Shown here one piece after another: positions 9,021-17,896 of a stretch of 54,422 bases of DNA. Every line of letters starts with the position of its first letter. Position 1 is the first letter of the stretch. Both the position numbers and the translations under genes were made by a program. Under the pieces are notes generated by a model. That model was not told the DNA's origin. It made no database searches and worked only from the letters and a program-made list of their open reading frames with translations. The stretch spans positions 1-54,422 of the forward strand of contig JARGPU010000010.1 in assembly GCA_029210325.1 (NCBI GenBank), in the 5' to 3' direction. The stretch comes from Alcanivoracaceae bacterium. Its GTDB lineage: Bacteria; Pseudomonadota; Gammaproteobacteria; Pseudomonadales; Alcanivoracaceae.

Positions 9021-9677
9021 ATGACGCTGAATCGGGCCGAGCGCAAGGCGCTCACTCGGCAGAAGATTCTCGATGCGGCGATGGCGCTACTGGCCAGCGG
9101 CCGGGGCCTTGATAGTCTGGGTTTGCGCGAGGTTGCCCGTCAGGCGGAGTTGGCGGCGCCATCGCTGTATAACCACTTTCCAGATATGGAAAGTCTTGGC
9201 CAGGCGCTGGTGGATCAGGCCTGTTTCCGTTTGCGTGACGCCATGCGTCAAGGACGTCGGGAGCTGATTGTGGCGGACCCGGCAGGTGGGGTGCGGGATC
9301 TGGTAGATCGCTTTCTGGCCTATCTGGCTGGTCATGAGGCGGAGTTTCGTCTGCTGGTCCAGCAGCGTCTGGGCACCTCGGCGAGCATTCGCCGCCGCGT
9401 CCACCGAGAGCTTCAGCTGCTGGTGGAGGAGCTGGCCGATGATGTGCGCAGTGTCGGCGAGCACCGTAATCTGCCGCCGGTGGATGATCTGCGCGCGGCT
9501 GAGGCGGCAGTGGCGGTGATGTTCGGCTACGGCATTCTGGCGCTGGATATGGCTCCTGCTCAGCGCCGTGCTGGTCGTGACCGGGTGGTGGTGCAGTTGT
9601 CCATGGTGTTTCTCGGCGCCAGAGGGTTGCTTGGCGGGGCGCGTCTGGGGGATGTGCTGGTGGTGAAGGACCCCTGA
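9021..9677 (+). CDS. TetR-family regulator, FabR-like
   Basis: The 218-residue protein begins at ATG 9021, after AGGGTGGG; an upstream ATG at 8967 lies inside the palindrome and is unlikely. The N-terminal helix-turn-helix reads LREVARQAELAAPSLYNHF (about residues 34-52), and the whole length matches FabR, the repressor of unsaturated fatty acid synthesis that senses acyl-CoA/acyl-ACP (shared features: FRLLVQQRLGTS, the LALDMAPAQRR region near the C-terminus). Its divergent placement from the acyl-CoA reductase suggests it couples the acyl pool to fatty alcohol formation. It could instead be a fabR/desT orthologue acting elsewhere; desaturase or fab genes are not in this window. Confidence 0.85.
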   Translation: MTLNRAERKALTRQKILDAAMALLASGRGLDSLGLREVARQAELAAPSLYNHFPDMESLGQALVDQACFRLRDAMRQGRRELIVADPAGGVRDLVDRFLAYLAGHEAEFRLLVQQRLGTSASIRRRVHRELQLLVEELADDVRSVGEHRNLPPVDDLRAAEAAVAVMFGYGILALDMAPAQRRAGRDRVVVQLSMVFLGARGLLGGARLGDVLVVKDP

Positions 9678-9811
9678 TTTCGAGTTACTTTAAGAAACCC
9701 TCGTAACTTTATGATGAAAATCACAAAACTTCATAATTTCTGGTTGCATTTTTCTGATATTTACTTTAAGTATGCCTCCTAAGTTATTGATATTGTAAAA
9801 CGGAGGCAGGC

Positions 9812-10144
9812 ATGGCATTCGATCCCAGGGACGTATATGACGCAGCTGCGCTATATGACATGTGGCTGAACTGCCACGGTTGCACCAATACCTTCGATTT
9901 CGAGCCTAACCGGACCATCGGTCTGGAGTACTACCACGATATCGGTCAGCGGGCGAAGCGCGACGGTTGGCTGGTGGCAGAGCAGGAAGAGGGCGCAGAT
10001 GACGCCTACATGGTGCTGTGCCCGCATTGCGTCAGCCGCTATGGGCTGGAGGTTCGCCACGAGCGTAATGTCCGCATCCCGCCGGCGATTGAAGAAATTT
10101 GTCTGGCGCTGCAGGCGGTCGAGAAGGAACAGGTCGCCGCCTGA
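9812..10144 (+). CDS. Small CxxC-pair protein, putative zinc ribbon
   Basis: A 110-residue acidic protein with a good GGAGG site before the ATG. It has two CxxC pairs, CHGC near residue 22-25 and CPHC near 69-72, spaced as in a zinc ribbon or rubredoxin-like knuckle. I do not recognise the family. It stands alone, with an AT-rich upstream region and its own terminator, so it is likely an independent transcription unit. A metal-binding or protein-interaction role is inference. Confidence 0.75.
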   Translation: MAFDPRDVYDAAALYDMWLNCHGCTNTFDFEPNRTIGLEYYHDIGQRAKRDGWLVAEQEEGADDAYMVLCPHCVSRYGLEVRHERNVRIPPAIEEICLALQAVEKEQVAA

Positions 10145-10169
10145 GCAGGTTTGCTTGGTTCTCCTCTTT

Positions 10170-10213
10170 GCCGGCGTATGTTAGTGCTTACTGATCATCG
10201 CCGGCTTTTCTTT
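10170..10213 (+). terminator. Rho-independent terminator after the CxxC protein gene
   Basis: GCCGGCG (10170-10176) pairs with CGCCGGC (10199-10205), and the intervening bases continue the helix with small bulges to a GCTT loop; a TTTTCTTT tract follows directly. Confidence 0.75.
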
Positions 10214-10218
10214 GCCTG

Positions 10219-10235
10219 GTGACCAATCCGGTCAC
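10219..10235. promoter_or_regulatory. GTGACC-N5-GGTCAC palindrome before the nitroreductase gene
   Basis: A perfect 6-bp inverted repeat with a 5-base spacer, about 125 bases before the nitroreductase start. Its inner part TGACC-N5-GGTCA recurs at 17807-17821 upstream of the molybdopterin oxidoreductase gene. Confidence 0.4.
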
Positions 10236-10358
10236 TAATGATTCCAGTTTTGCCATCGCGAAGTCTCTCTTTGCCGTTCATGATAGGCGCCGTTTATGGG
10301 GCAGACTGTTTATAAGTCAGGCTGCCACTGCCGCTGGAATCTGACTCAAGGAGTTGCC

Positions 10359-11054
10359 ATGAGCACCGTTATCAGTACCGCTACCATGTCCCTTGCCGAG
10401 GCCCTGCGCCAGCGACGCTCGGTGCGCGGCTATCGTCCGGATCCGGTGCCGCAGGCGGTGCTGGATGAGGTGTTCGGGCTGGCTCAGCTGGCGCCGTCGA
10501 ATTGCAATATTCAGCCATGGAAGGTGTTCGTCGCCTCCGGGTCCATGCGTGACGAGCTGCGCAATCGCATGGTGGAGCATGTCACCAAGGGCGATCCTAT
10601 CGAGCCGGATTTTGAGCACCTGCCCAATTTCGAGGGTATTTATCGCAAGCGACAGGTGGACTGTGCGGTGGAGCTGTATAACAACATGGGCATCGCCCGC
10701 GATGACCGGGAGGGCCGTGCTCGCGCCAGCTTGCGTAACTTTGAGTTGTTTGATGCACCGCACGTTGCCTTTATCGGCATGGAGCGCCAGTTCGGAGTCA
10801 CGGTGGCGCTGGATGTGGGTATGTATATCCAGACGCTGATGCTGGTGATGACCAGCTTCGGTATTGGCAGCTGTGCCCAGGGCTCGATGCGCTATTACCC
10901 GCAGGATGTTCGCGATCTGTTCGGTGAGCCGGACAGCACGGCAATTCTATGTGGCATCAGCTTCGGTTATGAGGATGATAGCGTGGCCGCCAACCGCACC
11001 CGGGTCGGTCGTGAGCCGCTGGGTGAGAGTGTCCGTTTTGTCGATAGTGTTTAA
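10359..11054 (+). CDS. Nitroreductase family FMN oxidoreductase
   Basis: A 231-residue protein of the FMN-dependent nitroreductase fold, starting at ATG 10359 after AAGGAG; an upstream in-frame ATG at 10296 has no such site. The N-terminal RRSVRGYRPDPV segment (FMN phosphate contact), APSNCNIQPWKVFV and the late GISFGYEDD segment are typical of the family, which reduces nitroaromatics, quinones or enones with NAD(P)H. It resembles the group annotated as nitrobenzoate-type or general nitroreductases. It is followed after 21 bases by a dienelactone hydrolase-like gene, suggesting a small catabolic or detoxification operon. Substrate unknown. Confidence 0.88.
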   Translation: MSTVISTATMSLAEALRQRRSVRGYRPDPVPQAVLDEVFGLAQLAPSNCNIQPWKVFVASGSMRDELRNRMVEHVTKGDPIEPDFEHLPNFEGIYRKRQVDCAVELYNNMGIARDDREGRARASLRNFELFDAPHVAFIGMERQFGVTVALDVGMYIQTLMLVMTSFGIGSCAQGSMRYYPQDVRDLFGEPDSTAILCGISFGYEDDSVAANRTRVGREPLGESVRFVDSV

Positions 11055-11075
11055 GGCCAGACTGAGGGAATAAGC

Positions 11076-11897
11076 ATGCCGATTCGCCAGTTCGATACGC
11101 TGCAAGACTTTGCCGCTGAGGAGTTCAGCCACGGCGAATATACCTACCCGGTATTTCGCAAGGGCAGTGGCCCGGCGGTGTTGGTGATTCATGAGGTGCC
11201 GGGTATTACCCCAGAGGTGGCGCGCTTTGCCCGGGTTGTGGCAGAGGCCGGCTTTACCGTGTTGATGCCGTCGCTGTTCGGCACCCCGGGGCAGCGTTTC
11301 TCGATTGGTTATGTGGCCCGGCAGATGAGCGCCGCCTGTATTCGCAAGGAGTTCAGCGTGCTGTCCGCCAACAAGGCTAGCCCGGTGACTGATTTCCTGC
11401 GTGCTCTGGCACGGGCTGCGCACGAAGAACTTGGTGGGCCGGTAGGTGCCATCGGCATGTGTTTGACAGGCAACTTTGCTCTGACGCTGGCCATGGACCC
11501 ATGGATGATGGCGCCGGTGCTGAGCCAGCCATCGCTGCCGGTGGGTCCGTTACCGGCGCTGCGCCGTGGCTTGCATGCTTCGCCGGAAGTGGTGGCAGCA
11601 GTGCGCCAGCGAGTTGAGGAAGAGGGCCTGAAAGTACTGGGGCTGCGTTTTACCGGCGACCCGCTATGCCCCGGGGCGCGCTTCCGCGAGCTGGAAAAGC
11701 AGCTTGGTGACGGCTTCGAGGCGATCGAGATCAATTCGAAGCTGGGCAACCCACATGGTATCTCGCCAACCGCGCATTCTGTGGTCACTACGGATCTGGT
11801 TGATGAGGCGGGTCACCCGACCCGACAGGCGCTGGACCGGGTGCTGGCATTCTTTGCGGAGCATTTGCAGGGCAGCGTCGCGACAGCCGGTGCCTGA
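11076..11897 (+). CDS. Dienelactone hydrolase-family protein
   Basis: A 273-residue alpha/beta hydrolase of the dienelactone hydrolase type. The oxyanion region is VIHEVPG, the nucleophile is a cysteine in GMCLTG (about residue 129), and later GDPLCP and NPHGI supply candidate Asp and His, giving the Cys-Asp-His triad of this family. It is probably cotranscribed with the nitroreductase just upstream (21-base gap) and perhaps with the monooxygenase downstream (55-base gap). Real substrates of such proteins vary, so lactone or ester hydrolysis is only a family-level statement. Confidence 0.85.
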   Translation: MPIRQFDTLQDFAAEEFSHGEYTYPVFRKGSGPAVLVIHEVPGITPEVARFARVVAEAGFTVLMPSLFGTPGQRFSIGYVARQMSAACIRKEFSVLSANKASPVTDFLRALARAAHEELGGPVGAIGMCLTGNFALTLAMDPWMMAPVLSQPSLPVGPLPALRRGLHASPEVVAAVRQRVEEEGLKVLGLRFTGDPLCPGARFRELEKQLGDGFEAIEINSKLGNPHGISPTAHSVVTTDLVDEAGHPTRQALDRVLAFFAEHLQGSVATAGA

Positions 11898-11952
11898 AGT
11901 GGCGGTGCGGATATGCTACAATCCGCGCCCCTGATTCCTACAGCGGACTTGC

Positions 11953-12312
11953 ATGATCATCGTCAAAGGCTCGATTCCGGTGAAGACTGACCGTCGTGAA
12001 GAGGCGGTAGCCCTGATCCAACAGCTGGCTCAGGCCTCTCGCGCCGAGCATGGTTGTCTGTCCTATGAGGTGTTCATTCAGGCTGATTCTCCCGAAACCA
12101 TCGTGATCTGGCAGCAGTGGGATTCACTTGATGCGCTGGAGGATCATTTTGCTTCCGAGCATGTGGATATGTTCCTGGATGCCATTCCTGATCTGATCGA
12201 AGGCGAGGTGACTTCTGCGCAGTTCGATGTGCAGGAGGCGGAGTGGAGTGAGCAGGAAGAATCCGTTGAATTGCCGCGGGTTCAGTACGCGGACAATATT
12301 GTTCTGCATTAA
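11953..12312 (+). CDS. Antibiotic biosynthesis monooxygenase (ABM) domain protein, YgiN-like
   Basis: A 119-residue protein with a single ABM ferredoxin-like domain (about residues 1-95) containing EHGCLSYEVF and IWQQWDSLDALEDHF, typical of cofactor-free quinol monooxygenase/YgiN-type proteins, plus an acidic tail. The start at 11953 is the first ATG. It ends in a four-base overlap with the convergent HAD gene. It is likely the third member of a redox-related set with nitroreductase and hydrolase; function inferred from family only. Confidence 0.8.
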   Translation: MIIVKGSIPVKTDRREEAVALIQQLAQASRAEHGCLSYEVFIQADSPETIVIWQQWDSLDALEDHFASEHVDMFLDAIPDLIEGEVTSAQFDVQEAEWSEQEESVELPRVQYADNIVLH

Positions 12313-12944
12313 ATTCTGTCTGCCAGTGCCTCGATAGCCTGTTCAGCAGAGGTCACCTTGATGGTGGTCATCCCCATTGCCCGCGCTGGCTTCAGATTGA
12401 TCCCAAGATCGTCCAGAAAGACCACTTGTTGCGGCGACACATTCATCTTTTCGCAAGCAAGACGAAAGAACGCAGGCTCCGGTTTGCGTATACCGGCTCG
12501 GCAGGATTCCAGCACCAGCTCAAAGCGACTCAGTACCTCGCCCACCTTGCTGGCATGGTCGACATCCTGACTCATGCCCGGGCCGTCGCCGATAGGCAGG
12601 TTGTTGGTCAGGCAGGCCAGACGCAAGCCTTTACTGCGTAGCTGGTCTAGCAGGGTAAGCATGGCCGGGCGTACTTCCACTTGCAGCAGCGGGATCAGCT
12701 CGCGTCCCGCCACTTCATGGCCGCGGGCGCGGCTCTCGGCGCGAAAGCGACGGTCAAATTCATCCAGATCAATTTCGCCGCGCTCAAAACATGCCCAGGC
12801 GTTGTCATCTGGGTTTTCGGCATTGGTCAGGCGGATAAAGTCGGTGGGCAGGTCATGCTGCTGTTCATAGCGCAACAGATTGGCGAACGGGCTGTCGGCA
12901 ATGACGCCACCGAAATCGAAAAATACTGCGGTTATCGGATGCAT
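12309..12944 (-). CDS. HAD-superfamily hydrolase, ACAD10/epoxide-hydrolase N-domain type
   Basis: A 211-residue HAD protein starting at ATG 12944 with AGGGAA upstream; the open frame extends further left of this start but overlaps the moxR gene on the other strand and lacks domain content. Motif I is FFDFGGV, where the usual second Asp is Gly, as in HAD subfamily IA members such as YihX and the soluble epoxide hydrolase N-domain. Motif II is LTNN, motif III Lys is in RKPEP and motif IV is FLDDLGINL. The C-terminal half closely follows the HAD domain of ACAD10-like proteins, which act in 4-hydroxyacid catabolism. No partner kinase or acyl-CoA dehydrogenase is adjacent, so the substrate is open. 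Confidence 0.85.
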   Translation of the reverse strand: MHPITAVFFDFGGVIADSPFANLLRYEQQHDLPTDFIRLTNAENPDDNAWACFERGEIDLDEFDRRFRAESRARGHEVAGRELIPLLQVEVRPAMLTLLDQLRSKGLRLACLTNNLPIGDGPGMSQDVDHASKVGEVLSRFELVLESCRAGIRKPEPAFFRLACEKMNVSPQQVVFLDDLGINLKPARAMGMTTIKVTSAEQAIEALADRI

Positions 12945-12991
12945 GGAGATTCCCTGTAAACTGGCGGCTCGATAAGCGAACAGGGCATGGC

Positions 12992-13906
12992 ATGAAAACC
13001 CGTATTCAGTCTGTCGCCGAAGTGCGTGACAGCTTCGCCCGTCAGGGCTACGTCTGCAATGACCAGATCGCCATGGCCGTCTATCTGGCTGCCCAGTTGC
13101 GCAAGCCGGTGCTGGTGGAAGGGCCGCCAGGGGTTGGCAAGACCGAGCTGGCGAAAGCCAGTGCCGCATTTCTGGAAGCGCCACTGATCCGCTTGCAGTG
13201 CTATGAAGGTCTGGACGAGGCGCGAGCACTGTATGAATGGAAGTATGGTAAGCAGCTGCTGTATACCCAGCTATTGCGTGAGCAGTTTGCCGGCAAGCTG
13301 GATGGTGCTGGCGGACTTGAAGAGGCCATGAGCCGGCTGGGTGATCTTGGTGATGCATTCTACTCGGAAACCTTTCTTGAGCCACGACCACTGCTGCAGG
13401 CGCTACGCGCTGATGAAGCGACAGTGCTGCTGATTGACGAGGTGGATAAGGCTGATCAGGAATTCGAGGCATTCTTGCTTGAGCTGCTATCTGATTACCA
13501 GATTTCCATTCCCGAGCTGGGCACGGTGCAGGCGCGGCATGAGCCGTTGGTGTTCTTGACCAGTAACAATAGTCGCGAGCTGTCCGATGCACTTAAGCGG
13601 CGCTGCCTGCATTTGTATATTCCGTATCCGGATGCGGCGCTGGAGCAGCAGATTATTGCCGCACGGGTGCCCGAGGCGCCGAAGGCTCTGCGTCAGCAGT
13701 TGGTGAGCTTTGTCCAGAAGCTGCGCACCCTGGACCTGAAAAAGCAGCCAGCTATTTCCGAGTCGATCGACTGGGCGCGGGCGCTGCTGTTACTGCATGT
13801 TGACAGTCTTGATGCTGCGCTGGTGGACAGCACCCTTAATCTGCTGCTTAAGCATGAAGAAGACATTCGGCGGGTGCGTGATGATCTCCCTTCACTGTTT
13901 AAGTGA
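12992..13906 (+). CDS. MoxR-family AAA+ ATPase
   Basis: A 304-residue AAA+ protein with Walker A GPPGVGKT at residues 44-51 and Walker B LLIDEVD with Asp149/Glu150, a sensor-1 region LTSNNSRELSDALKRR and a C-terminal helical lid. This is the MoxR class, which works with von Willebrand A-domain proteins to mature or remodel metalloenzymes and complexes. The VWA partner starts 9 bases after its stop. It resembles the subtype found near CO dehydrogenase (CoxD) and other molybdenum/iron enzymes. Confidence 0.92.
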   Translation: MKTRIQSVAEVRDSFARQGYVCNDQIAMAVYLAAQLRKPVLVEGPPGVGKTELAKASAAFLEAPLIRLQCYEGLDEARALYEWKYGKQLLYTQLLREQFAGKLDGAGGLEEAMSRLGDLGDAFYSETFLEPRPLLQALRADEATVLLIDEVDKADQEFEAFLLELLSDYQISIPELGTVQARHEPLVFLTSNNSRELSDALKRRCLHLYIPYPDAALEQQIIAARVPEAPKALRQQLVSFVQKLRTLDLKKQPAISESIDWARALLLLHVDSLDAALVDSTLNLLLKHEEDIRRVRDDLPSLFK

Positions 13907-13915
13907 GTTGCGCTG

Positions 13916-15301
13916 ATGTCGGAGCAGGTGATTGGCCGCTTCGTTAAGGTGTTGCGCGGCGCGGAGGTGTCAGTGTCGCCGGCGGAAACACTGGAGGCGG
14001 TGCAGGTTACTGCGCTGCTTGGCTACCAGGATCGTCAGGCGCTGAAGCAGGGCCTGTCGCTGGTGCTAGCGAAGAGCGAGCATGACAAGCTGGTCTTCGA
14101 AGAGTGTTTTGAAGATTTTTTCCGGTTTGATGGCGTGTCACCGGTAACCTCGCAATCAGCGGACCTGCCGCCGGCTTCATTGATGGATCGCTTGCGTGAC
14201 ATGGTGCCCGGACAGCAGGGTGCTGCCGGTGCGGGCTCATCGTCCGCACTGGGCCAGCAATTGCTGGCAGATGACAGTGCTCAACTCAGTCGGCAGATGG
14301 CGCAGGCGGCGCGGCAGATCGGTCTCGACAATATCCGGGTGATTACCCAGAAAGGATTGTATGGCCGGCGTATTATGCAGGCGCTTGGTGGTGAAGCGCT
14401 GGATCAGGAAATCATTGCCCTGGATAAAAGTGAGCGCCGTCAGGATCAGCGGTTGGCCGCCCGGCTGCGCAGTGGCCGTGATCAGCTGCGAGAAGCCGTA
14501 CGCGAGTATGTTGCCGATCAGTTTTTGCTGCAGGCCCGCGAGCAAGGCAGGCAGTTGCGTGAGCAGATGCTGCGCGAGGCCAACCTGCGTACCTTGGCGG
14601 AGTTTCGTGATGTTCGTCAGCAGGTCGAGAAGATGGCCCGACGGTTGGCGCGCAAGCATGGTCGGCGCCAGCGCCGCGCACGTCGCGGTCAGCTTGACGG
14701 CCGCCGCACCACGGTGATGGCATTGAAACATGGCGGTGTGCCAGCCTCTCTGGTTTGGCGCCGCCGCCGAATCCAGAAGCCGAAGTTGATAGTGATTTGT
14801 GATGTATCCAGCTCGGTCAGTGCAGCTGCGCGTTTTTTATTGATGTTTCTCCATGCGGTCAATGACGTGGTGCCATCGGTGCGCAGTTTTGCATTTGCCT
14901 CGCGATTCGGGGAGGTGACATCGCTGTTCAATACTCTTTCCTCGGATCAGGCCATCGATGAGGTAATGGATCGCTATGCTGGCTCCGGTACGGATTACGG
15001 TGCCATGCTGCGAGATTTTCTCGATCGCTGCGAAGGTGAGCTGGATCAGCGCACCACGGTGATCATTCTTGGTGATGCCCGCAATAATGAATTGCCCGCC
15101 GAGCAGCAACTGCTTGGCCATATCAGCCGTCGTTGCCGGCAGGTATTCTGGTTAAACCCGGAAGCGAGGGGGCGCTGGGGTAGTGGTGATTCAGTGATGC
15201 CCTTTTATCAGCCTTACTGTCGTGATGCGCTATCCTGCTCCAACCTGGCCGGGCTGGAGCGCTTTGTAGATCGGCTGCTGCGGGATCTTGCGCGCAGTTA
15301 A
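13916..15301 (+). CDS. VWA domain-containing CoxE-like protein
   Basis: A 461-residue partner of the MoxR ATPase. The N-terminal half is helical and charged (an arginine-rich stretch near 240-265), and the C-terminal half is a CoxE-type von Willebrand A domain. The MIDAS metal site is DVSSS (Asp296, Ser298, Ser300) with a threonine in SGTDYG and an aspartate in LGDARNN. The pair is tightly coupled (9-base gap). The known general role is chaperone-like insertion or activation; the client is not evident, although a molybdopterin oxidoreductase gene lies 2.6 kb downstream. Confidence 0.9.
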   Translation: MSEQVIGRFVKVLRGAEVSVSPAETLEAVQVTALLGYQDRQALKQGLSLVLAKSEHDKLVFEECFEDFFRFDGVSPVTSQSADLPPASLMDRLRDMVPGQQGAAGAGSSSALGQQLLADDSAQLSRQMAQAARQIGLDNIRVITQKGLYGRRIMQALGGEALDQEIIALDKSERRQDQRLAARLRSGRDQLREAVREYVADQFLLQAREQGRQLREQMLREANLRTLAEFRDVRQQVEKMARRLARKHGRRQRRARRGQLDGRRTTVMALKHGGVPASLVWRRRRIQKPKLIVICDVSSSVSAAARFLLMFLHAVNDVVPSVRSFAFASRFGEVTSLFNTLSSDQAIDEVMDRYAGSGTDYGAMLRDFLDRCEGELDQRTTVIILGDARNNELPAEQQLLGHISRRCRQVFWLNPEARGRWGSGDSVMPFYQPYCRDALSCSNLAGLERFVDRLLRDLARS

Positions 15302-15341
15302 TTTGCGTTAATGCGACACGTCGCTAGTAAAAATTACCTGA

Positions 15342-17738
15342 TTATTCCAAGTGCAGAATATTACGCAATTCACGATCCAGCTTTTCGCTATTAATCGGTT
15401 TGGCGAGATGGCTGATCATGCCGGCCTCATGACAGGCGCGGATTTTGTCTGGCACCGCATGGGCAGTGAGCGCGACAATCGGAATCGGCGGTATCTTGCC
15501 CTCATTCTGCAGTCGTATTATTTCTGCGCAGGTTTCAAACCCATCCATGTCAGGCATTTCGCAATCCATCAGGATCAGGTCGTAGGGGCGACTGTCGTTA
15601 AGTAGTACGGAGATGGCTTCCGGTCCGCTTTCCGCTACTTCCACCAGATGACCGAGCTTGCGTGCCAGGCCTTGAGCCACAAGAAGATTGACGTGATTGT
15701 CGTCGACAATCAGGAGCCGCACCTGCGGAGTTCTGTTCTCGGCGGCCTTGCCGACCGCCTCTGCCTGACGCTGCTCTGCGGACGTTTGTGGCAGTGGCAA
15801 GCGGAACCAGAATCTTGAGCCTTGCCCCGGCGTACTTTGTACGCCGATTTCACCGCCAATCAGCTCCACCAGCTGGCGGCAAATGGCAAGCCCCAGGCCG
15901 GTACCTCCGTAGCGTCGGCGCGTTGAGCTATCGGCTTGCTGAAATAACTCGAATAGCTCGGACAGTGTATTCGGAGCAATCCCTATACCGGTGTCTTCAA
16001 CCTCAAACAGGACATAATCGCTGTTCTGGTGATCGCGCTGCAGGCGCACTTTTACCTCACCATGCTCGGTAAATTTCACCGCGTTGCTGATCAGGTTGCC
16101 AAGAATTTGTCGCAGCCGGATCGGGTCGCCCTGGCACAGGGTGCCGATGTTGCCATCCAGCTGCAGGTCAATCAGCAAACCCTTGATTCTCGCGTTCTGG
16201 GCGTACAGGCCAACGGTTTCACTGGCTAGCGCCGACAGGTTAAATTGTTCCGAAATGATCGGCATTTTGCCTGACTCGATGCTTGAGTAATCGAGAATAT
16301 CGTTGATCAGTGCCAGCAGGGTGTTGCCGGACTGCTCGATGACATGCAAGTGGCGACCTTGCTCGGCGTCTTTGATGCCATCTTTAAGCATCTCCACGGT
16401 GCCAATAATACCGTTTAGCGGGGTGCGAATTTCATGGCTCATCACAGCCAAAAACTGACTGCGAGCACTCAGTGCATTGTGCAGCTCTCGGGTGCGCTCA
16501 ATGACACGCTGCTCCAGCTCAACGGTGGCGTCTCGTTGTATTCGTTCGTTCTCATCGCGCAGCATGATGAAGCGATAGGCCAGCGCAAAAGATAGCAGCC
16601 ATGCCTCGATCATGCTGCCGACCTCGAAACCGTGATCGATCAGCCAGTTGCTGTCGATAAACGAGTAGGTCTTCAACATGAACAGCAATACCATCACCGC
16701 GACAGGGCTGAACGACAGCAGGAAGTAGCGGGCTGGATGGTAGCCAGCTCTAATGCGGTCAATGGTAATCGCGATAATCGGCAGCACCATAAAGGCAGTG
16801 CCGGCGGTGACGATGCGTAGCACGGTGCCGGTTTCTACCAGAGTCGAGAGAGGAGCCAGAATCACCAGACTCCAGCCAGCGTAGTGAACGGCATGGCCAA
16901 TACGCGGGCGGGCTTTGCGCAGGCGCATAAAGTCATTGGCGAATAATGTCATAAACCCGATGCCAAGAATGGCTGAGGCGGCCTGCACCGGGTTGTTCAG
17001 CCACGGCTGTTCCGGCCATAGCAACTTAAATGGCAACCCTTCACGACTGGTTAGATAGCCGAGCAGGCCGGCCAGATAAAGGCAGTACATCAAATAGCTT
17101 CTGTCGCGGATGGAGATGTACAGCAGCAGGTTGAACAGCAGCATGACACCAATGGCACCGAGATACAGGCCGACGAAATTCTGGAATGTGGTGTCGTACT
17201 GTTGGAAGGCATAAGGGGGCATCACAGCCACCGGCAGCTCGATGGCACCGACCGATGCGGCCCTGAACACCAGCCGGTAGTCCTGTCCTGGTTTCAGCGC
17301 CAGCGGGAACAGCAGGTTAGTGTGCGGGTAGGGGCGTTCACTCCAGGGGACCTGATCGCCGTGGCGGAAGCTGGCGACCAACTGATCCTGCTGGTCAAAC
17401 AGGAACAGGTCGAGACTGTCCATATGTGGGCGGCCTGCCTGCAGAATCCAGTCCTGCTCACTGGTGTCGTTGTGTAGTGGAATCAGAAACCAGATGGCGC
17501 CGCGATCAAAGCCAAAGGCGGGATGCCTGCCACGGTCATTGATATTGCCTGTGTCTTGCAAGCGCGTCAGAGCCTCTCGTGGCCCTAGCTGCTGCTCCGG
17601 GTCGGGCAACCATAGCATCGACGCCAGCAAGTCATCTCCGCCGCCGGACAGCAAGGCGGCGCCGGCGCTTATCGGCGCCAGCAGCATGGTCAGCAGTAGC
17701 AGGTGAACCAGTCCCCGGATCAGTCGAAAGTCCTGCAC
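15342..17738 (-). CDS. Hybrid sensor histidine kinase with 7TMR-DISM sensor
   Basis: A 798-residue membrane kinase. A signal-like N-terminus is followed by a periplasmic DISM extracellular domain (about 30-180), seven predicted membrane helices (about 190-395), a short coiled coil, a HisKA dimerisation domain with phospho-acceptor His435 in [10 protein letters not shown], an HATPase domain with DTGIGI and GTGLGL boxes, and a C-terminal receiver with phospho-acceptor Asp725 in MDCEMPD. The DISM domain is thought to bind carbohydrate or other small ligands. It lacks an adjacent response regulator, so it is an orphan or feeds a phosphorelay elsewhere. It resembles Pseudomonas RetS/LadS-class sensors in architecture; I do not assign it to one. 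Confidence 0.92.
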   Translation of the reverse strand: MQDFRLIRGLVHLLLLTMLLAPISAGAALLSGGGDDLLASMLWLPDPEQQLGPREALTRLQDTGNINDRGRHPAFGFDRGAIWFLIPLHNDTSEQDWILQAGRPHMDSLDLFLFDQQDQLVASFRHGDQVPWSERPYPHTNLLFPLALKPGQDYRLVFRAASVGAIELPVAVMPPYAFQQYDTTFQNFVGLYLGAIGVMLLFNLLLYISIRDRSYLMYCLYLAGLLGYLTSREGLPFKLLWPEQPWLNNPVQAASAILGIGFMTLFANDFMRLRKARPRIGHAVHYAGWSLVILAPLSTLVETGTVLRIVTAGTAFMVLPIIAITIDRIRAGYHPARYFLLSFSPVAVMVLLFMLKTYSFIDSNWLIDHGFEVGSMIEAWLLSFALAYRFIMLRDENERIQRDATVELEQRVIERTRELHNALSARSQFLAVMSHEIRTPLNGIIGTVEMLKDGIKDAEQGRHLHVIEQSGNTLLALINDILDYSSIESGKMPIISEQFNLSALASETVGLYAQNARIKGLLIDLQLDGNIGTLCQGDPIRLRQILGNLISNAVKFTEHGEVKVRLQRDHQNSDYVLFEVEDTGIGIAPNTLSELFELFQQADSSTRRRYGGTGLGLAICRQLVELIGGEIGVQSTPGQGSRFWFRLPLPQTSAEQRQAEAVGKAAENRTPQVRLLIVDDNHVNLLVAQGLARKLGHLVEVAESGPEAISVLLNDSRPYDLILMDCEMPDMDGFETCAEIIRLQNEGKIPPIPIVALTAHAVPDKIRACHEAGMISHLAKPINSEKLDRELRNILHLE

Positions 17739-17806
17739 AGGCGTCCTTGTTATGTGAATTAGTCGCGTCCCCCTTCAGTCTAGCCCGGCTTTACCCTGGT
17801 ACCAAC

Positions 17807-17821
17807 TGACCATAAGGGTCA
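17807..17821. promoter_or_regulatory. TGACC-N5-GGTCA palindrome between the kinase and molybdopterin oxidoreductase genes
   Basis: TGACC (17807-17811) and GGTCA (17817-17821) form a perfect inverted repeat with a 5-base spacer in the divergent promoter region. The same motif is at 10220-10234 before the nitroreductase gene. Confidence 0.4.
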
Positions 17822-17896
17822 AATTACTGTTGCTGACTACCTTGAGTGGTAGGCGGTGCGAAGGCAGACTGTGCTTTCCCCGTTGCGGAGCTGGCC

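Noticed and set aside
12945-13592. Long minus-strand extension of the HAD frame
   Set aside because: It overlaps the moxR gene on the other strand, has no domain content and has compositional features of an antisense shadow; the ribosome-binding site supports the start at 12944.
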